Shown here: one piece after another, positions 37,273 through 45,928 of the stretch
How the letters are laid out: each line of letters begins with the position of its first letter
Numbering within the stretch: position 1 is the first letter of the stretch
Source: Flammeovirgaceae bacterium
Lineage (GTDB): Bacteria; Bacteroidota; Bacteroidia; Cytophagales; Cyclobacteriaceae
Length of the DNA: 54,243 nt
Reading direction: 5' to 3'
Assembly: GCA_013204595.1 (NCBI GenBank)
Contig: JABMNK010000041.1
Coordinates: 1-54,243, forward strand
Notes under the pieces: model-generated
Told to the model about the DNA's origin: nothing
Database searches by the model: none
The model's input: the letters and a program-made list of their open reading frames with translations, nothing else
Translations under genes and position numbers: made by a program

Positions 37273-38403
37273 TTGTCTGGTTTATACATCCATATCCCAT
37301 TTTGTCGAAAAGCCTGTCATTATTGTGACTTTCATTTTAGTGTGAATTTAAAGCCTGTATCTGATATGGTAAAAGCACTGAATAAGGAATTGACCATCAA
37401 GGCCCATGAAAATACTGAGGTTGTTAAGACCATTTACTTCGGTGGTGGAACTCCTTCGGTCCTTTCTGCCAGTTTACTGCACTCACTATTGCAGACAATA
37501 ACTAGGCACTATCTCCTTGATTCAGAGATCGAAATAACCATAGAAGCAAATCCTGATGACATCAATTACACGATACTTCAAGATTGGTTTGATATGGGTA
37601 TTAATCGATTAAGTATTGGCATTCAGACGTTTCGTCCACAATTACTTGAGTCACTTAATCGATCACACAATGCTATTCAAGCCATTAAATCCATTGACAT
37701 GGCGCGTAAGATCGGCTTTACAAATATTTCAGCTGACTTGATGTTTGCGCTTCCCGAAGCTAGTGATGAAATTTTACAATCAGATTTGGAAACCATGGTT
37801 AGCCTAGGGTTGCCTCATATTTCAGTATATGGATTAACCATCGAAGAAAAGACTGTTTTTGGTCAATGGAAGCGCGATGGCACTATGCCATTTCCTACGG
37901 ATGAAGTCTATGCGCATAATTATCGTATAGTCCATGACACTTTGGTGGGGCATAACTATGAACATTATGAAATTTCAAATTTTGCTAAAAAAGGATTCCT
38001 TTCAAAACACAATACCTCTTATTGGTTCCAAGAATCATATATAGGCATTGGCCCAGGTGCCCATTCTTTCAATGGCACCGATAGAAAAGAGAATATTAGC
38101 AACAATCAAGTGTATTTAAAACAACTGGCTTTGGGCAACATTCCTGAAAAGGTGGAAAAACTATCTCAAACTGAAATGATGAATGAATACATCATGACCC
38201 ATCTGCGCACGCAATTTGGGCTTCACTTGAGCGATTTTAGGCGAAAATATGGATTTGATTTAGCGCGCCATCACCATAGATTCATTCATTCACTTTGCCA
38301 AGAAGGATTAGCCACCATCACCGATGATACACTCAAACTTACGTTTGATGGCTTCTTGATCAGTGATGAAATATGCGCCAAATTATTTTTTGTCGATAAA
38401 TGA
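37273..38403 (+). CDS. hemW: Radical SAM haem chaperone HemW
   Basis: A 376-residue radical-SAM protein of the HemN-like family. Cluster motif CRKACHYC (Cys11, 15, 18) near the N-terminus, then FGGGTPSVL, EANPDD, LSIGIQTF and the C-terminal HemN-type domain (SNFAKKGFLSKHNTSYW; IGIGPGAHSF). HemW binds haem and lacks the extra residues needed for coproporphyrinogen oxidation; older annotations call it HemN. The start must be TTG at 37273, since no ATG precedes the cluster motif, and the -7 box just upstream supports it. Confidence 0.93.
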   Translation: MSGLYIHIPFCRKACHYCDFHFSVNLKPVSDMVKALNKELTIKAHENTEVVKTIYFGGGTPSVLSASLLHSLLQTITRHYLLDSEIEITIEANPDDINYTILQDWFDMGINRLSIGIQTFRPQLLESLNRSHNAIQAIKSIDMARKIGFTNISADLMFALPEASDEILQSDLETMVSLGLPHISVYGLTIEEKTVFGQWKRDGTMPFPTDEVYAHNYRIVHDTLVGHNYEHYEISNFAKKGFLSKHNTSYWFQESYIGIGPGAHSFNGTDRKENISNNQVYLKQLALGNIPEKVEKLSQTEMMNEYIMTHLRTQFGLHLSDFRRKYGFDLARHHHRFIHSLCQEGLATITDDTLKLTFDGFLISDEICAKLFFVDK

Positions 38404-38412
38404 TGCAGGCTA

Positions 38413-39150
38413 TTAGAGACTCATTCGCTCTTTAAATCGTGCTGCCTGTCTTCGGCTCACTTCCACTTTTTCTCCTCCTTTAAGTTGAACCAGTAGGCCC
38501 CCATTGAACCACGTCTCAATTGATTCCACCCAACTTAGATTGATGATGTGCTTTCTACTAGCTCTAAAAAAACTTCTATCATCCAATTTCTCATCTAAGG
38601 CATTCAGGCTCTTATGGATCATGGGTTTTACATTATTGAAATATACCTTAATATAATTCCCATCTGACTCAAAAAGTCTGATCTCTTTTAATCCAATGAA
38701 CCAACAGCGATCCCCATCTTTGACAAAAACTTGATCTCCTATTCCCAGCTTGTGCTTCAGCTCCTGTGATGCCTGCGGAAGGTCCTCTGGCAAGAATCCA
38801 CCCTTGGTGGCCAATATCTTCGCTATTGCATCCTTGAGGCGATCCTCTTGAATAGGCTTAAGTAAATAATCCAACGCATTTACATCGAAGGCCTTTATGG
38901 CAAACTCATCGTATGCTGTAGTGAATATTACTCTAGGTACCTTGTCGAGTAGTTCCAGCATTTCAAACCCTGTTTTACCTGGCATCTGTATATCTAAAAA
39001 AATCAAATCAGGTTCAAGACGATTGATTTTTTCTACCGCATCGTCCGCATTTACTGCCTCATCTATGATTTCAATTTCTGGATAATTTTCTAATAAATTA
39101 TTTAACTCCCTTCTAGCGAGTCTCTCATCATCAATAATTATAGCTCTCAT
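38413..39150 (-). CDS. LytTR-family response regulator
   Basis: A 245-residue two-component regulator: receiver domain (about 1-120) with acidic pocket DDE at 7-9, phosphoacceptor Asp53 in FLDIQMPG, Thr in FTTAYDEFAI and Lys in LLKPI; then a LytTR DNA-binding domain (about 140-240) with FESDGNYIKVYF and FFRASRKHIINLSWVE. Its ATG overlaps the stop of the kinase gene by four bases. Target genes are not visible in the window. It converges with hemW, 9 bases apart. Confidence 0.95.
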   Translation of the reverse strand: MRAIIIDDERLARRELNNLLENYPEIEIIDEAVNADDAVEKINRLEPDLIFLDIQMPGKTGFEMLELLDKVPRVIFTTAYDEFAIKAFDVNALDYLLKPIQEDRLKDAIAKILATKGGFLPEDLPQASQELKHKLGIGDQVFVKDGDRCWFIGLKEIRLFESDGNYIKVYFNNVKPMIHKSLNALDEKLDDRSFFRASRKHIINLSWVESIETWFNGGLLVQLKGGEKVEVSRRQAARFKERMSL

Positions 39151-40184
39151 TTTGAATTTATAATGGATTCAGGAATAATAATTTCTGTAAGTACAAAACC
39201 TTCTTTTTCATTCTCAATATGTAATGTCGCTTTACCGCCATAAATTAATGCTAATCTTTTTCGAGTATTACTCAAACCATAACCCCCGACAGACACATCC
39301 GTACCCTCATATCTGCCACTATTTCTGATTTGAATGGACAATCCCGTGGCTGTTTTTTTGGCACTAAGTGCTATAATACCGCCATTCTTTAGTTTCGCTA
39401 TTCCGTGCTTTATCCCATTTTCAACTAGCGTCTGTAACATTAAAGGAGGAATCTGAAAATAATTTGAAGCCGCATCTATTTTGTAAATCGTTTCCAATCG
39501 CTCTTCATATCGAATTCCTTCCAAAGATAAATAATCCTTCACGGTGGCCAACTCTTCGGAGAAAGGAACTAACTCCTGTGGCTGTGTTCTCAAAATATTT
39601 CTCAAAATATTTGATAGTTGGGTAATTGCTACTTTCGATTTCACAGGATCTTCATCAATAAGTGCCCTGATACTGTTGAGCGCATTGAAAATAAAATGAG
39701 GATTCAATTGGGACTTTAAATTATTAAGTTCGATGTCTTTGATCGTCGCTTCATATTTTAAAGACCGATTGTACCGCTCAAAATACAAAAAAGACACATA
39801 TAATAAGGCCCAAATCCAAAAAAGCACCATGGACTGAAGCATGTTGGCCAAAATTGAGAACTTATTAAAATCTTGGAGGGGATTAAGATTGCCAATTAAG
39901 TATTGAACTAATATTAAAAAGCAGTAATGTATGATAGAAAAGAAGAGGGTAGCCAAAAAGAAATTGGGAAGTAAATAAACCCATTTAATACTCACCCAAT
40001 TGTTTCGAAGGATATAAATTCTAAAAAGATGGGTAATGGCGATAATAAAAGTAATCTGAAGAAGCTCCCCAAATACAAATAACCCATCTACCTGAAATTG
40101 AACGCTATATAAGGAAAGTTGTATGATGCCATAAAAAGACCATCCGGCAATTTGAAAAATCCAATATAACTTATGTCTGCTCAT
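39147..40184 (-). CDS. LytS-type sensor histidine kinase
   Basis: A 345-residue inner-membrane kinase: four predicted membrane helices (about 8-30, 38-58, 68-95, 115-135), a dimerisation region with His163 in LKSQLNPHFIFNALNSIRAL, and an ATPase domain with VENGIKHG, GGYGLSNTRKRL. No separate ligand-binding domain, so the signal is probably sensed in or at the membrane. Its start overlaps the uvrA stop by four bases and its stop overlaps the regulator start by four, so uvrA, kinase and regulator are likely translated from one mRNA. Confidence 0.94.
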   Translation of the reverse strand: MSRHKLYWIFQIAGWSFYGIIQLSLYSVQFQVDGLFVFGELLQITFIIAITHLFRIYILRNNWVSIKWVYLLPNFFLATLFFSIIHYCFLILVQYLIGNLNPLQDFNKFSILANMLQSMVLFWIWALLYVSFLYFERYNRSLKYEATIKDIELNNLKSQLNPHFIFNALNSIRALIDEDPVKSKVAITQLSNILRNILRTQPQELVPFSEELATVKDYLSLEGIRYEERLETIYKIDAASNYFQIPPLMLQTLVENGIKHGIAKLKNGGIIALSAKKTATGLSIQIRNSGRYEGTDVSVGGYGLSNTRKRLALIYGGKATLHIENEKEGFVLTEIIIPESIINSK

Positions 40185-43033
40185 TTAGCGCTCGCTAATT
40201 CCATTTTCAAAAATTTCCCAGTAAAGCTATCCGCGCAATCGGCGACTTCTTCGGGCGTTCCGCAAATCAATATATTTCCTCCTTTGTCTCCACCATCTGG
40301 TCCCAAATCAATTACTTCATCTGCCACCTTGATAATATCCATATTGTGTTCAATAATCAATACGGTATTTCCTTTTTCCACCAACCTATTTAGCACCTCC
40401 AATAAATAACCAATGTCTTGAAAATGAAGCCCCGTGGTCGGTTCATCCAGGATATATAAAGTCTTTCCAGTATCTTTTTTCGATAGTTCAGTAGCTAATT
40501 TTACCCGCTGGGCCTCTCCCCCAGACAAAGTAGTGGCATGCTGTCCCAAGGTAATATAGCCTAAACCTACCTGATTCAGCATTTCTATTTTTCTTAATAT
40601 TTTGGGCTGATTTTGAAAAAAATCGACGCCCTGTTCTACCGTCATATCCAGTATGTCCGAAATGGACTTTCCTCTAAACCGGACCTCAAGCGTTTCCCGA
40701 TTGTACCGCTTACCCTTGCAGCTTTCACAAGAAACATGCACATCAGGAAGAAAATCCATTTCAATCACCCTCATGCCGCCCCCTTGACATGTTTCGCAAC
40801 GACCTCCTTTAACGTTAAAGGAAAATCTGCCCGGTTTATAGCCCCTTATTTTGGCTTCAGGCAATTCTGAAAACAACGATCTTATGTCAGAAAAAGCACT
40901 GGTATAGGTCGCTGGATTGGACCGAGGTGTCCTTCCTATTGGCGATTGGTCTACTTCAATCACCTTATCAAGATGTTCTAGTCCTTCCATTGAGGTATAG
41001 GAAAGCGGCTCTTTTCTTGATTTATAAAAATGTTTTCTAAGTATCGGATAGAGTGTTTCGTGAATTAAACTCGACTTCCCACTTCCAGACACGCCAGTAA
41101 TGCAAATCATCTTACCTAAATTTAATGTCAAGGTAAGGTTTTTGAGATTGTGCCCCTTAGCCCCTTTCAATACTATTTTATCCCCTTTCCCTTTCCTGCG
41201 CAAACTAGGAACCTGAATTCCTAATGTTCCATTTAAATAACCCGCAGTGGTGGTTTTCGTTTTCAAAAACGTGCTAGGGTCTGCTGCTGCGACAATTTGT
41301 CCCCCAAATCTACCTGCTCCTGGACCGACATCCACAATGAAATCCGACGCCAACATCATGTCCTTGTCGTGCTCCACAACTATAACGGTATTACCCAAAT
41401 CCCTTAAATCTTTTAAAGCTTTGATAAGTTTTACATTGTCTCGTTGATGCAGACCTATACTAGGCTCATCCAAAATATACAAAACACTTACTAACTGAGT
41501 GCCTATTTGCGTCGCCAACCTTATGCGCTGCGCTTCACCACCTGAGAGCGTCCGCAAGGGCCTATTCAGATCTAGATAGTCAAGACCTACATTCAACATG
41601 AATCCTATCCGCTTCCTTATTTCCTTTAGAATTTCCTTCGCAATTAAATTTTGGCGGTCATCTAATCTTGATTCTACCTCTTCAAACCAATAATTAAGCT
41701 GACGGAGACTCATGGTCGACAGTTCTCCGATATGCTTGCCCCCTATTTGAAAATGTAGCGATTCTTTTTTTAAACGAAATCCATCACACGAGGTACAAAC
41801 CGTCTGATCAGTAAAATCATTGATCCACTGCCTCGTCCTTTCAGAACCTTCGTCCTTTTGTTTATTTAAAAAATTGATAATGCCTTCAAAATGGGTCGTC
41901 CAATCCGTTCCCGGGTACTTCACTGAGCTCACCGCTACAGGCTCGTCATCTCCATATAAAATAACCGCCAATACGTCCCTAGGTAAATCTTTAATAGGGG
42001 TACTGATGTTAATTTTTTTCCTTTTTAGAATCGCCTCCAGCTTTTTAAATATCCATATTTCACGATATTCACCTAACGGCAAAATCCCACCTCTACTAAT
42101 GCTCAAATTAGGATCAGGGATAATCGCTGACTCGGTTATTTCTTCTATTTGACCCAACCCATTGCAATTCAGACAGGCACCATAGGGTGAGTTAAAAGAA
42201 AAAGTATTCGGCGCGGGATCATCGTAAGACAACCCAGTTTCTGGATCCATCAAGTTTTTGGAGAAGTAGGCTATCTCACCCGCTTCTGAAAGGGTCATGA
42301 TCACGCCATTCCCTTGTTTTAAAGCAGTACCAATTGACTCGGTGATACGTTTTTGCTGTCCAGCTTCAATAACTAGCCGATCGATAATGATCTCAATGTC
42401 ATGTGTCTTATACCGATCGACTTGCATTTTTGGCTCTAAATCCAATATCTCTCCATTAACACGCACCTTGGCATAGCCCATTTTCCTGATCTGCTGAAAT
42501 AATTCTCTATAATGCCCTTTACGCCCTTTAACTACGGGCGCCAGGAGGGTCAGCTTTTTATCAAAATGATAGCGAAGCAATTGATCCAGAATTTGATCCT
42601 CAGATTGCTTAATCATGGGTTTTCCTGACAAATAAGAATAGGCAATACCTGCTCTAGCAAATAACAACCTTAAAAAGTCATAAACTTCCGTTGTCGTGCC
42701 TACCGTTGACCTCGGGTTACGCGAAGTTGTCTTTTGTTCTATGGAAATGACTGGACTTAATCCGTTTATTTTGTCTACATCTGGACGTTCCATGTTACCA
42801 ATGAATGCCCTTGCATATGCAGAAAAACTTTCCATGTAGCGTCGTTGACCTTCCGCATATAGTGTATCGAAGGCGAGGGATGATTTGCCGCTACCGCTAA
42901 TCCCCGTGATCACAATAAGCTTGTTCCTTGGCAAGGTCAAGCTCACATTTTTTAAATTATGCTCCCTGGCCCCAATGATCTCTATCTTGCCATCGTCAAT
43001 AAATACCTCTTCAATCAATTCTTTGGTTGCCAT
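40181..43033 (-). CDS. uvrA: Excinuclease ABC subunit A
   Basis: A 950-residue DNA-damage recognition ATPase. Two ABC modules: first Walker A GISGSGKS at about 44-51, signature LSGGEAQRIRLATQIG; second Walker A GVSGSGKS, signature LSGGEAQRVKLATEL. Zinc-binding pairs CLNCNGLG and CETCQGGGMRV...CESCKGKRYN are present, as is EQKTTSRNPRSTVGT in the N-terminal part. Full length. A candidate -7 box lies upstream at 43058-43065. It overlaps the kinase gene, an uncommon arrangement. Confidence 0.98.
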   Translation of the reverse strand: MATKELIEEVFIDDGKIEIIGAREHNLKNVSLTLPRNKLIVITGISGSGKSSLAFDTLYAEGQRRYMESFSAYARAFIGNMERPDVDKINGLSPVISIEQKTTSRNPRSTVGTTTEVYDFLRLLFARAGIAYSYLSGKPMIKQSEDQILDQLLRYHFDKKLTLLAPVVKGRKGHYRELFQQIRKMGYAKVRVNGEILDLEPKMQVDRYKTHDIEIIIDRLVIEAGQQKRITESIGTALKQGNGVIMTLSEAGEIAYFSKNLMDPETGLSYDDPAPNTFSFNSPYGACLNCNGLGQIEEITESAIIPDPNLSISRGGILPLGEYREIWIFKKLEAILKRKKINISTPIKDLPRDVLAVILYGDDEPVAVSSVKYPGTDWTTHFEGIINFLNKQKDEGSERTRQWINDFTDQTVCTSCDGFRLKKESLHFQIGGKHIGELSTMSLRQLNYWFEEVESRLDDRQNLIAKEILKEIRKRIGFMLNVGLDYLDLNRPLRTLSGGEAQRIRLATQIGTQLVSVLYILDEPSIGLHQRDNVKLIKALKDLRDLGNTVIVVEHDKDMMLASDFIVDVGPGAGRFGGQIVAAADPSTFLKTKTTTAGYLNGTLGIQVPSLRRKGKGDKIVLKGAKGHNLKNLTLTLNLGKMICITGVSGSGKSSLIHETLYPILRKHFYKSRKEPLSYTSMEGLEHLDKVIEVDQSPIGRTPRSNPATYTSAFSDIRSLFSELPEAKIRGYKPGRFSFNVKGGRCETCQGGGMRVIEMDFLPDVHVSCESCKGKRYNRETLEVRFRGKSISDILDMTVEQGVDFFQNQPKILRKIEMLNQVGLGYITLGQHATTLSGGEAQRVKLATELSKKDTGKTLYILDEPTTGLHFQDIGYLLEVLNRLVEKGNTVLIIEHNMDIIKVADEVIDLGPDGGDKGGNILICGTPEEVADCADSFTGKFLKMELASAK

Positions 43034-43057
43034 GACCTATCTCGCTATTCCGAACCG

Positions 43058-43065
43058 CAAAATTA
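43058..43065 (-). promoter_or_regulatory. Candidate -7 box for uvrA
   Basis: TAATTTTG on the minus strand fits TAnnTTTG, 24 bases before the uvrA ATG. No TTG lies at the expected distance upstream, so only half the promoter is recognisable. Confidence 0.4.
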
Positions 43066-43085
43066 GTGATTTATGCCGTCCTATG

Positions 43086-43799
43086 CTAAAAATTAGGTGA
43101 CAGCAAATATTGACTATAAAAATCGTTGATTTCCTTTACCGCCTCATCAGCAGAATCCACCATCTTAATTAACGCTAGGTCTTCAATACTGATATTTCGC
43201 TCATCAAGCATCGTTTTTTTGATCCAATCCATTAACCCACCCCAATAATTTTTACCAACTAATACAATAGGAAACTTGGCTATTTTCTGTGTCTGAATCA
43301 AGGTGATCGCTTCAAAAAGCTCATCCAACGTACCAAACCCACCCGGCATCACAATAAATCCTTGAGAGTACTTTACAAACATTACCTTTCGCACAAAGAA
43401 ATAATCAAAATCAATAGATTTATCTCGGTCAACATATTCATTGGACTTTTGTTCGAAGGGTAATTCGATATTCAATCCAACCGATTTACCTCCTTTTAAA
43501 TGAGCTCCACGATTGGCTGCTTCCATAATACCTGGCCCTCCACCGGTAACAACTCCGTAACCATACACTACCAACTTTTCGGCAATCTCCTGCGCCATTT
43601 GGTAATACTCATTAGTTTCTTTCGTTCTCGCTGATCCAAATATCGATACACAAGGCCCAATCTTTGCCAACCGATCAAAACCATTGACAAATTCCCCCAT
43701 AACTTTAAATATAACCCATGAATCCGATGTCATGGTTTCATTCCAATCCTTAGACTTAAATGCGCTCCTAATCAGTTCTTGATTTTTTGATTCATCCAT
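43086..43799 (-). CDS. LOG-family (TIGR00730) Rossmann-fold protein
   Basis: A 237-residue protein with the LOG/lysine-decarboxylase-like motifs GGGPGIMEAANRGA (87-100) and PGGFGTLDE (152-160). Characterised members release cytokinin-type bases or ribose 5-phosphate from nucleoside monophosphates. In bacteria it is probably a nucleotide 5'-monophosphate phosphoribohydrolase. It follows the epimerase gene by 11 bases and precedes uvrA by 52. Confidence 0.9.
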   Translation of the reverse strand: MDESKNQELIRSAFKSKDWNETMTSDSWVIFKVMGEFVNGFDRLAKIGPCVSIFGSARTKETNEYYQMAQEIAEKLVVYGYGVVTGGGPGIMEAANRGAHLKGGKSVGLNIELPFEQKSNEYVDRDKSIDFDYFFVRKVMFVKYSQGFIVMPGGFGTLDELFEAITLIQTQKIAKFPIVLVGKNYWGGLMDWIKKTMLDERNISIEDLALIKMVDSADEAVKEINDFYSQYLLSPNF

Positions 43800-43810
43800 A
43801 ATCCTCTCAA

Positions 43811-44713
43811 TTAATGCTTAAATAAATGCGCCAATGCCCCCTCAAGCTCAGGATAATCATATTCAAAGCCTTGGGCCAATATCTTGTCAGCACTCACTTT
43901 ATTTCCTCCTAAAATGAGCGAAGCCATTTCGCCAAAAAGTAATTTTAAAGTAAAATTAGGAATATTCGGCAACCACAAAGGTCTATTAATTTGTTTGGCA
44001 ATCGCACACGTAAGATCAGCATTGGTGACTGAGTCGGTTACGGCATTATAGATCCCTGATAATTGATGTTCTATCACATAAACAAACATTTGACAAAGAT
44101 CGTCAATGTGGATCCAACTAATCTGTTGTAACCCGCTTCCAATCGGAGCCCCGACTCCCCAAAATATTGGTCGCATTAGTTTCGGCAGTGCCCCTCCTTG
44201 TTTCGCCAATACAAACCCAATTCTGAGTAAACTAACTTGCATCCCCAATGTGTCAAAAGCTGAAAGCTGACGCTCCCAATTCAATACAAACTGCCCTATA
44301 AAGTCATCTCCTGGTAATGTGGTTTCCTTACATACTGATGCTTTCGTATCACTGCCATAATAACCAATGGCTGATGCGGAAATAATTCGTAAGGGTTTTT
44401 TTTGTCGCTTCGAAATTGCATTATATAGAAGTTGAGCAGATTGAATGCGACTTGCTTGAAGTACATCTTTGCGCTCGGGTGTCCATCTCTTATCTGCTAT
44501 TCCTTCCCCTGCCAAATGAATAATCAAGTCGGTATCTAGCGCCTTCGGGTCAATATACTTTTCATGAAGGTCCCATAAATACATTGGATACTCCCCGCCG
44601 GCCTTCGGGTTTCGGCTAAGATGCGCTATTTCAAAGCCTTTTTTAGTGAGCACGGCACTTAAAGCCTTTCCGATCATTCCTGATCCACCAGTTATCAATA
44701 TCTTTGTGGGCAT
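43811..44713 (-). CDS. TIGR01777-family SDR epimerase
   Basis: A 300-residue extended short-chain dehydrogenase-like protein (YfcH/SulA-type). NAD(P)-binding ILITGGSGMIGKALSAVL at the start, HLAGEGIADKRWTPERK, RIISASAIGYYGS, and a C-terminal DUF1731-like part (LPNIPNFTLKLLFGEMA). The substrate is unknown. I chose ATG 44713 rather than the TTG two codons upstream. Divergent from the gene at 44736, with 22 bases between starts. Confidence 0.9.
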   Translation of the reverse strand: MPTKILITGGSGMIGKALSAVLTKKGFEIAHLSRNPKAGGEYPMYLWDLHEKYIDPKALDTDLIIHLAGEGIADKRWTPERKDVLQASRIQSAQLLYNAISKRQKKPLRIISASAIGYYGSDTKASVCKETTLPGDDFIGQFVLNWERQLSAFDTLGMQVSLLRIGFVLAKQGGALPKLMRPIFWGVGAPIGSGLQQISWIHIDDLCQMFVYVIEHQLSGIYNAVTDSVTNADLTCAIAKQINRPLWLPNIPNFTLKLLFGEMASLILGGNKVSADKILAQGFEYDYPELEGALAHLFKH

Positions 44714-44735
44714 AGGCAATTACTTAAATTGATTT

Positions 44736-45317
44736 ATGTTTAAACATTTATTATTGGCTTTATTGTTCCTCGGTTTACCGCTTATTTCTTTTGCCCAAGT
44801 TTATACTCCTGATATAATTGATTCAAAACTAGCTATTGAAGGGGCCAATTATCATGGATATCTCACCTATTTCGATAGAAAAGTGGGCACTGTAAAGAAA
44901 GAACTTTGGACCTTCTGCAATCAATTTGGTCATCTCACTAAAAAGGAAAAATATTATACAATTACCCTCTCTAAAATATATAATGAGGGCAATGTTGATT
45001 TAACCCTTTTTGTACTCCTATCAGGTGAAGATGATAAGAGTTCACTGAGTATCGCCCTTAATACCGTCAATTTACCCCAAGACAAATTGCCCCCATACCA
45101 TGAACAAACAAAGACATTATTGTTGAATTTCAAAAAAACCTTCTATCAAAAATACATTGATAATAAAATCCAAAACACTAAAAAACTATCACGTAAATAT
45201 AAAAAACTTTCTCGCCATCCAGATCAAGAACTGGCTGCATACGACACGATGAAACAAATAGCATCAATTAATACAGAAATTCAACAGCTTGTTAAAAAGA
45301 TAAAAGCGCTTGAATAA
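44736..45317 (+). CDS. Secreted protein of unknown function with coiled-coil tail
   Basis: A 193-residue protein I do not recognise. Signal peptide KHLLLALLFLGLPLISFA-Q; then a beta-rich part with Asp/Lys-rich loops (about 25-120), and a basic helical tail (about 135-193: KLSRKYKKLSRHPDQEL, IQQLVKKIKALE). No Cys after the signal to suggest a lipoprotein, and no catalytic motif. It starts 22 bases from the divergent epimerase gene. The 130-base gap after it contains an imperfect AT-rich hairpin around 45328-45355 but no clear U tract. Confidence 0.65.
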   Translation: MFKHLLLALLFLGLPLISFAQVYTPDIIDSKLAIEGANYHGYLTYFDRKVGTVKKELWTFCNQFGHLTKKEKYYTITLSKIYNEGNVDLTLFVLLSGEDDKSSLSIALNTVNLPQDKLPPYHEQTKTLLLNFKKTFYQKYIDNKIQNTKKLSRKYKKLSRHPDQELAAYDTMKQIASINTEIQQLVKKIKALE

Positions 45318-45442
45318 GCGATTCCCACAATGCGATAAAAACTAATTTTATGCGTTGCTAACTAATAGGATAATAGTACTATTTATTTAGCATAACAAGT
45401 TGCCTAGCTAACATTTCGAGTGCCTTAAGAGCCTATCTATAG

Positions 45443-45450
45443 TATCTTTG
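45443..45450 (+). promoter_or_regulatory. -7 box for the small lipoprotein gene
   Basis: TATCTTTG fits TAnnTTTG. A TTG start at 45448 would fall inside this box, which supports the ATG at 45475 as the true start. No good -33 TTG. Confidence 0.5.
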
Positions 45451-45474
45451 TCAAAGTCCAAAAATTATTCAAAA

Positions 45475-45876
45475 ATGAAAAAAATAATATTCATTATGGC
45501 ATTTGCAAGTATATACGGCTGTCAAACTACAGGCGAGAAAACTACAAATTCTTGCACTCAATTTGATAAAATGGATGCCCAAATGCTTGCCATTATTGAT
45601 GCGATTAACGCGAAAAACAGTGACGACGATAAATTTATTACAGCCTTCAGTATGGAACAAGTTTATTGGATTCAATACAGAGATAGAAGACTTCATGCCA
45701 TTTATCCCGAAAATTGGGACCACCATTATCGCGTAGCATATGGAAAAGAACTATTTAATTCTTGTAAATGTCAAGAATTACTACGCCTCTCTATAAACAG
45801 AATGGAAGAGTTAAAAATGTACCTTGATGGAGGACCTGAAGATCAACAAAACTGCCCTAGCAAACTGAATTCATAA
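45475..45876 (+). CDS. Small lipoprotein of unknown function
   Basis: A 133-residue protein. From ATG 45475 it begins MKKIIFIMAFASIYGC, a lipoprotein signal with Cys16. The mature part has further Cys residues (NSCTQFDK; NSCKCQELL; QQNCPSK) that could form disulfides, and a YWIQYRDRRLHAIYPENWDHHY stretch rich in aromatic residues, here quoted in part as YRDRRLHAIYPENW. This resembles lysozyme-inhibitor-like DUF1311 proteins (Cys plus W-Y-R patterns) only loosely. Ends at a strong terminator shared with the convergent TonB receptor gene. Confidence 0.75.
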   Translation: MKKIIFIMAFASIYGCQTTGEKTTNSCTQFDKMDAQMLAIIDAINAKNSDDDKFITAFSMEQVYWIQYRDRRLHAIYPENWDHHYRVAYGKELFNSCKCQELLRLSINRMEELKMYLDGGPEDQQNCPSKLNS

Positions 45877-45877
45877 A

Positions 45878-45911
45878 AAAAGGGCTATTCATTTGATTGA
45901 ATAGCCCTTTT
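45878..45911. terminator. Bidirectional rho-independent terminator
   Basis: A perfect 14-bp stem, AAAAGGGCTATTCA (45878-45891) with TGAATAGCCCTTTT (45898-45911), and a 6-base loop. The A and T runs at its ends serve both strands. It separates the small lipoprotein gene from the convergent TonB receptor gene. Confidence 0.92.
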
Positions 45912-45928
45912 GGTTAATCCTTCAAATC

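Noticed and set aside
41820-42152. 110-codon plus-strand frame opposite uvrA
   Set aside because: Antisense to conserved UvrA sequence, with no independent evidence of coding.
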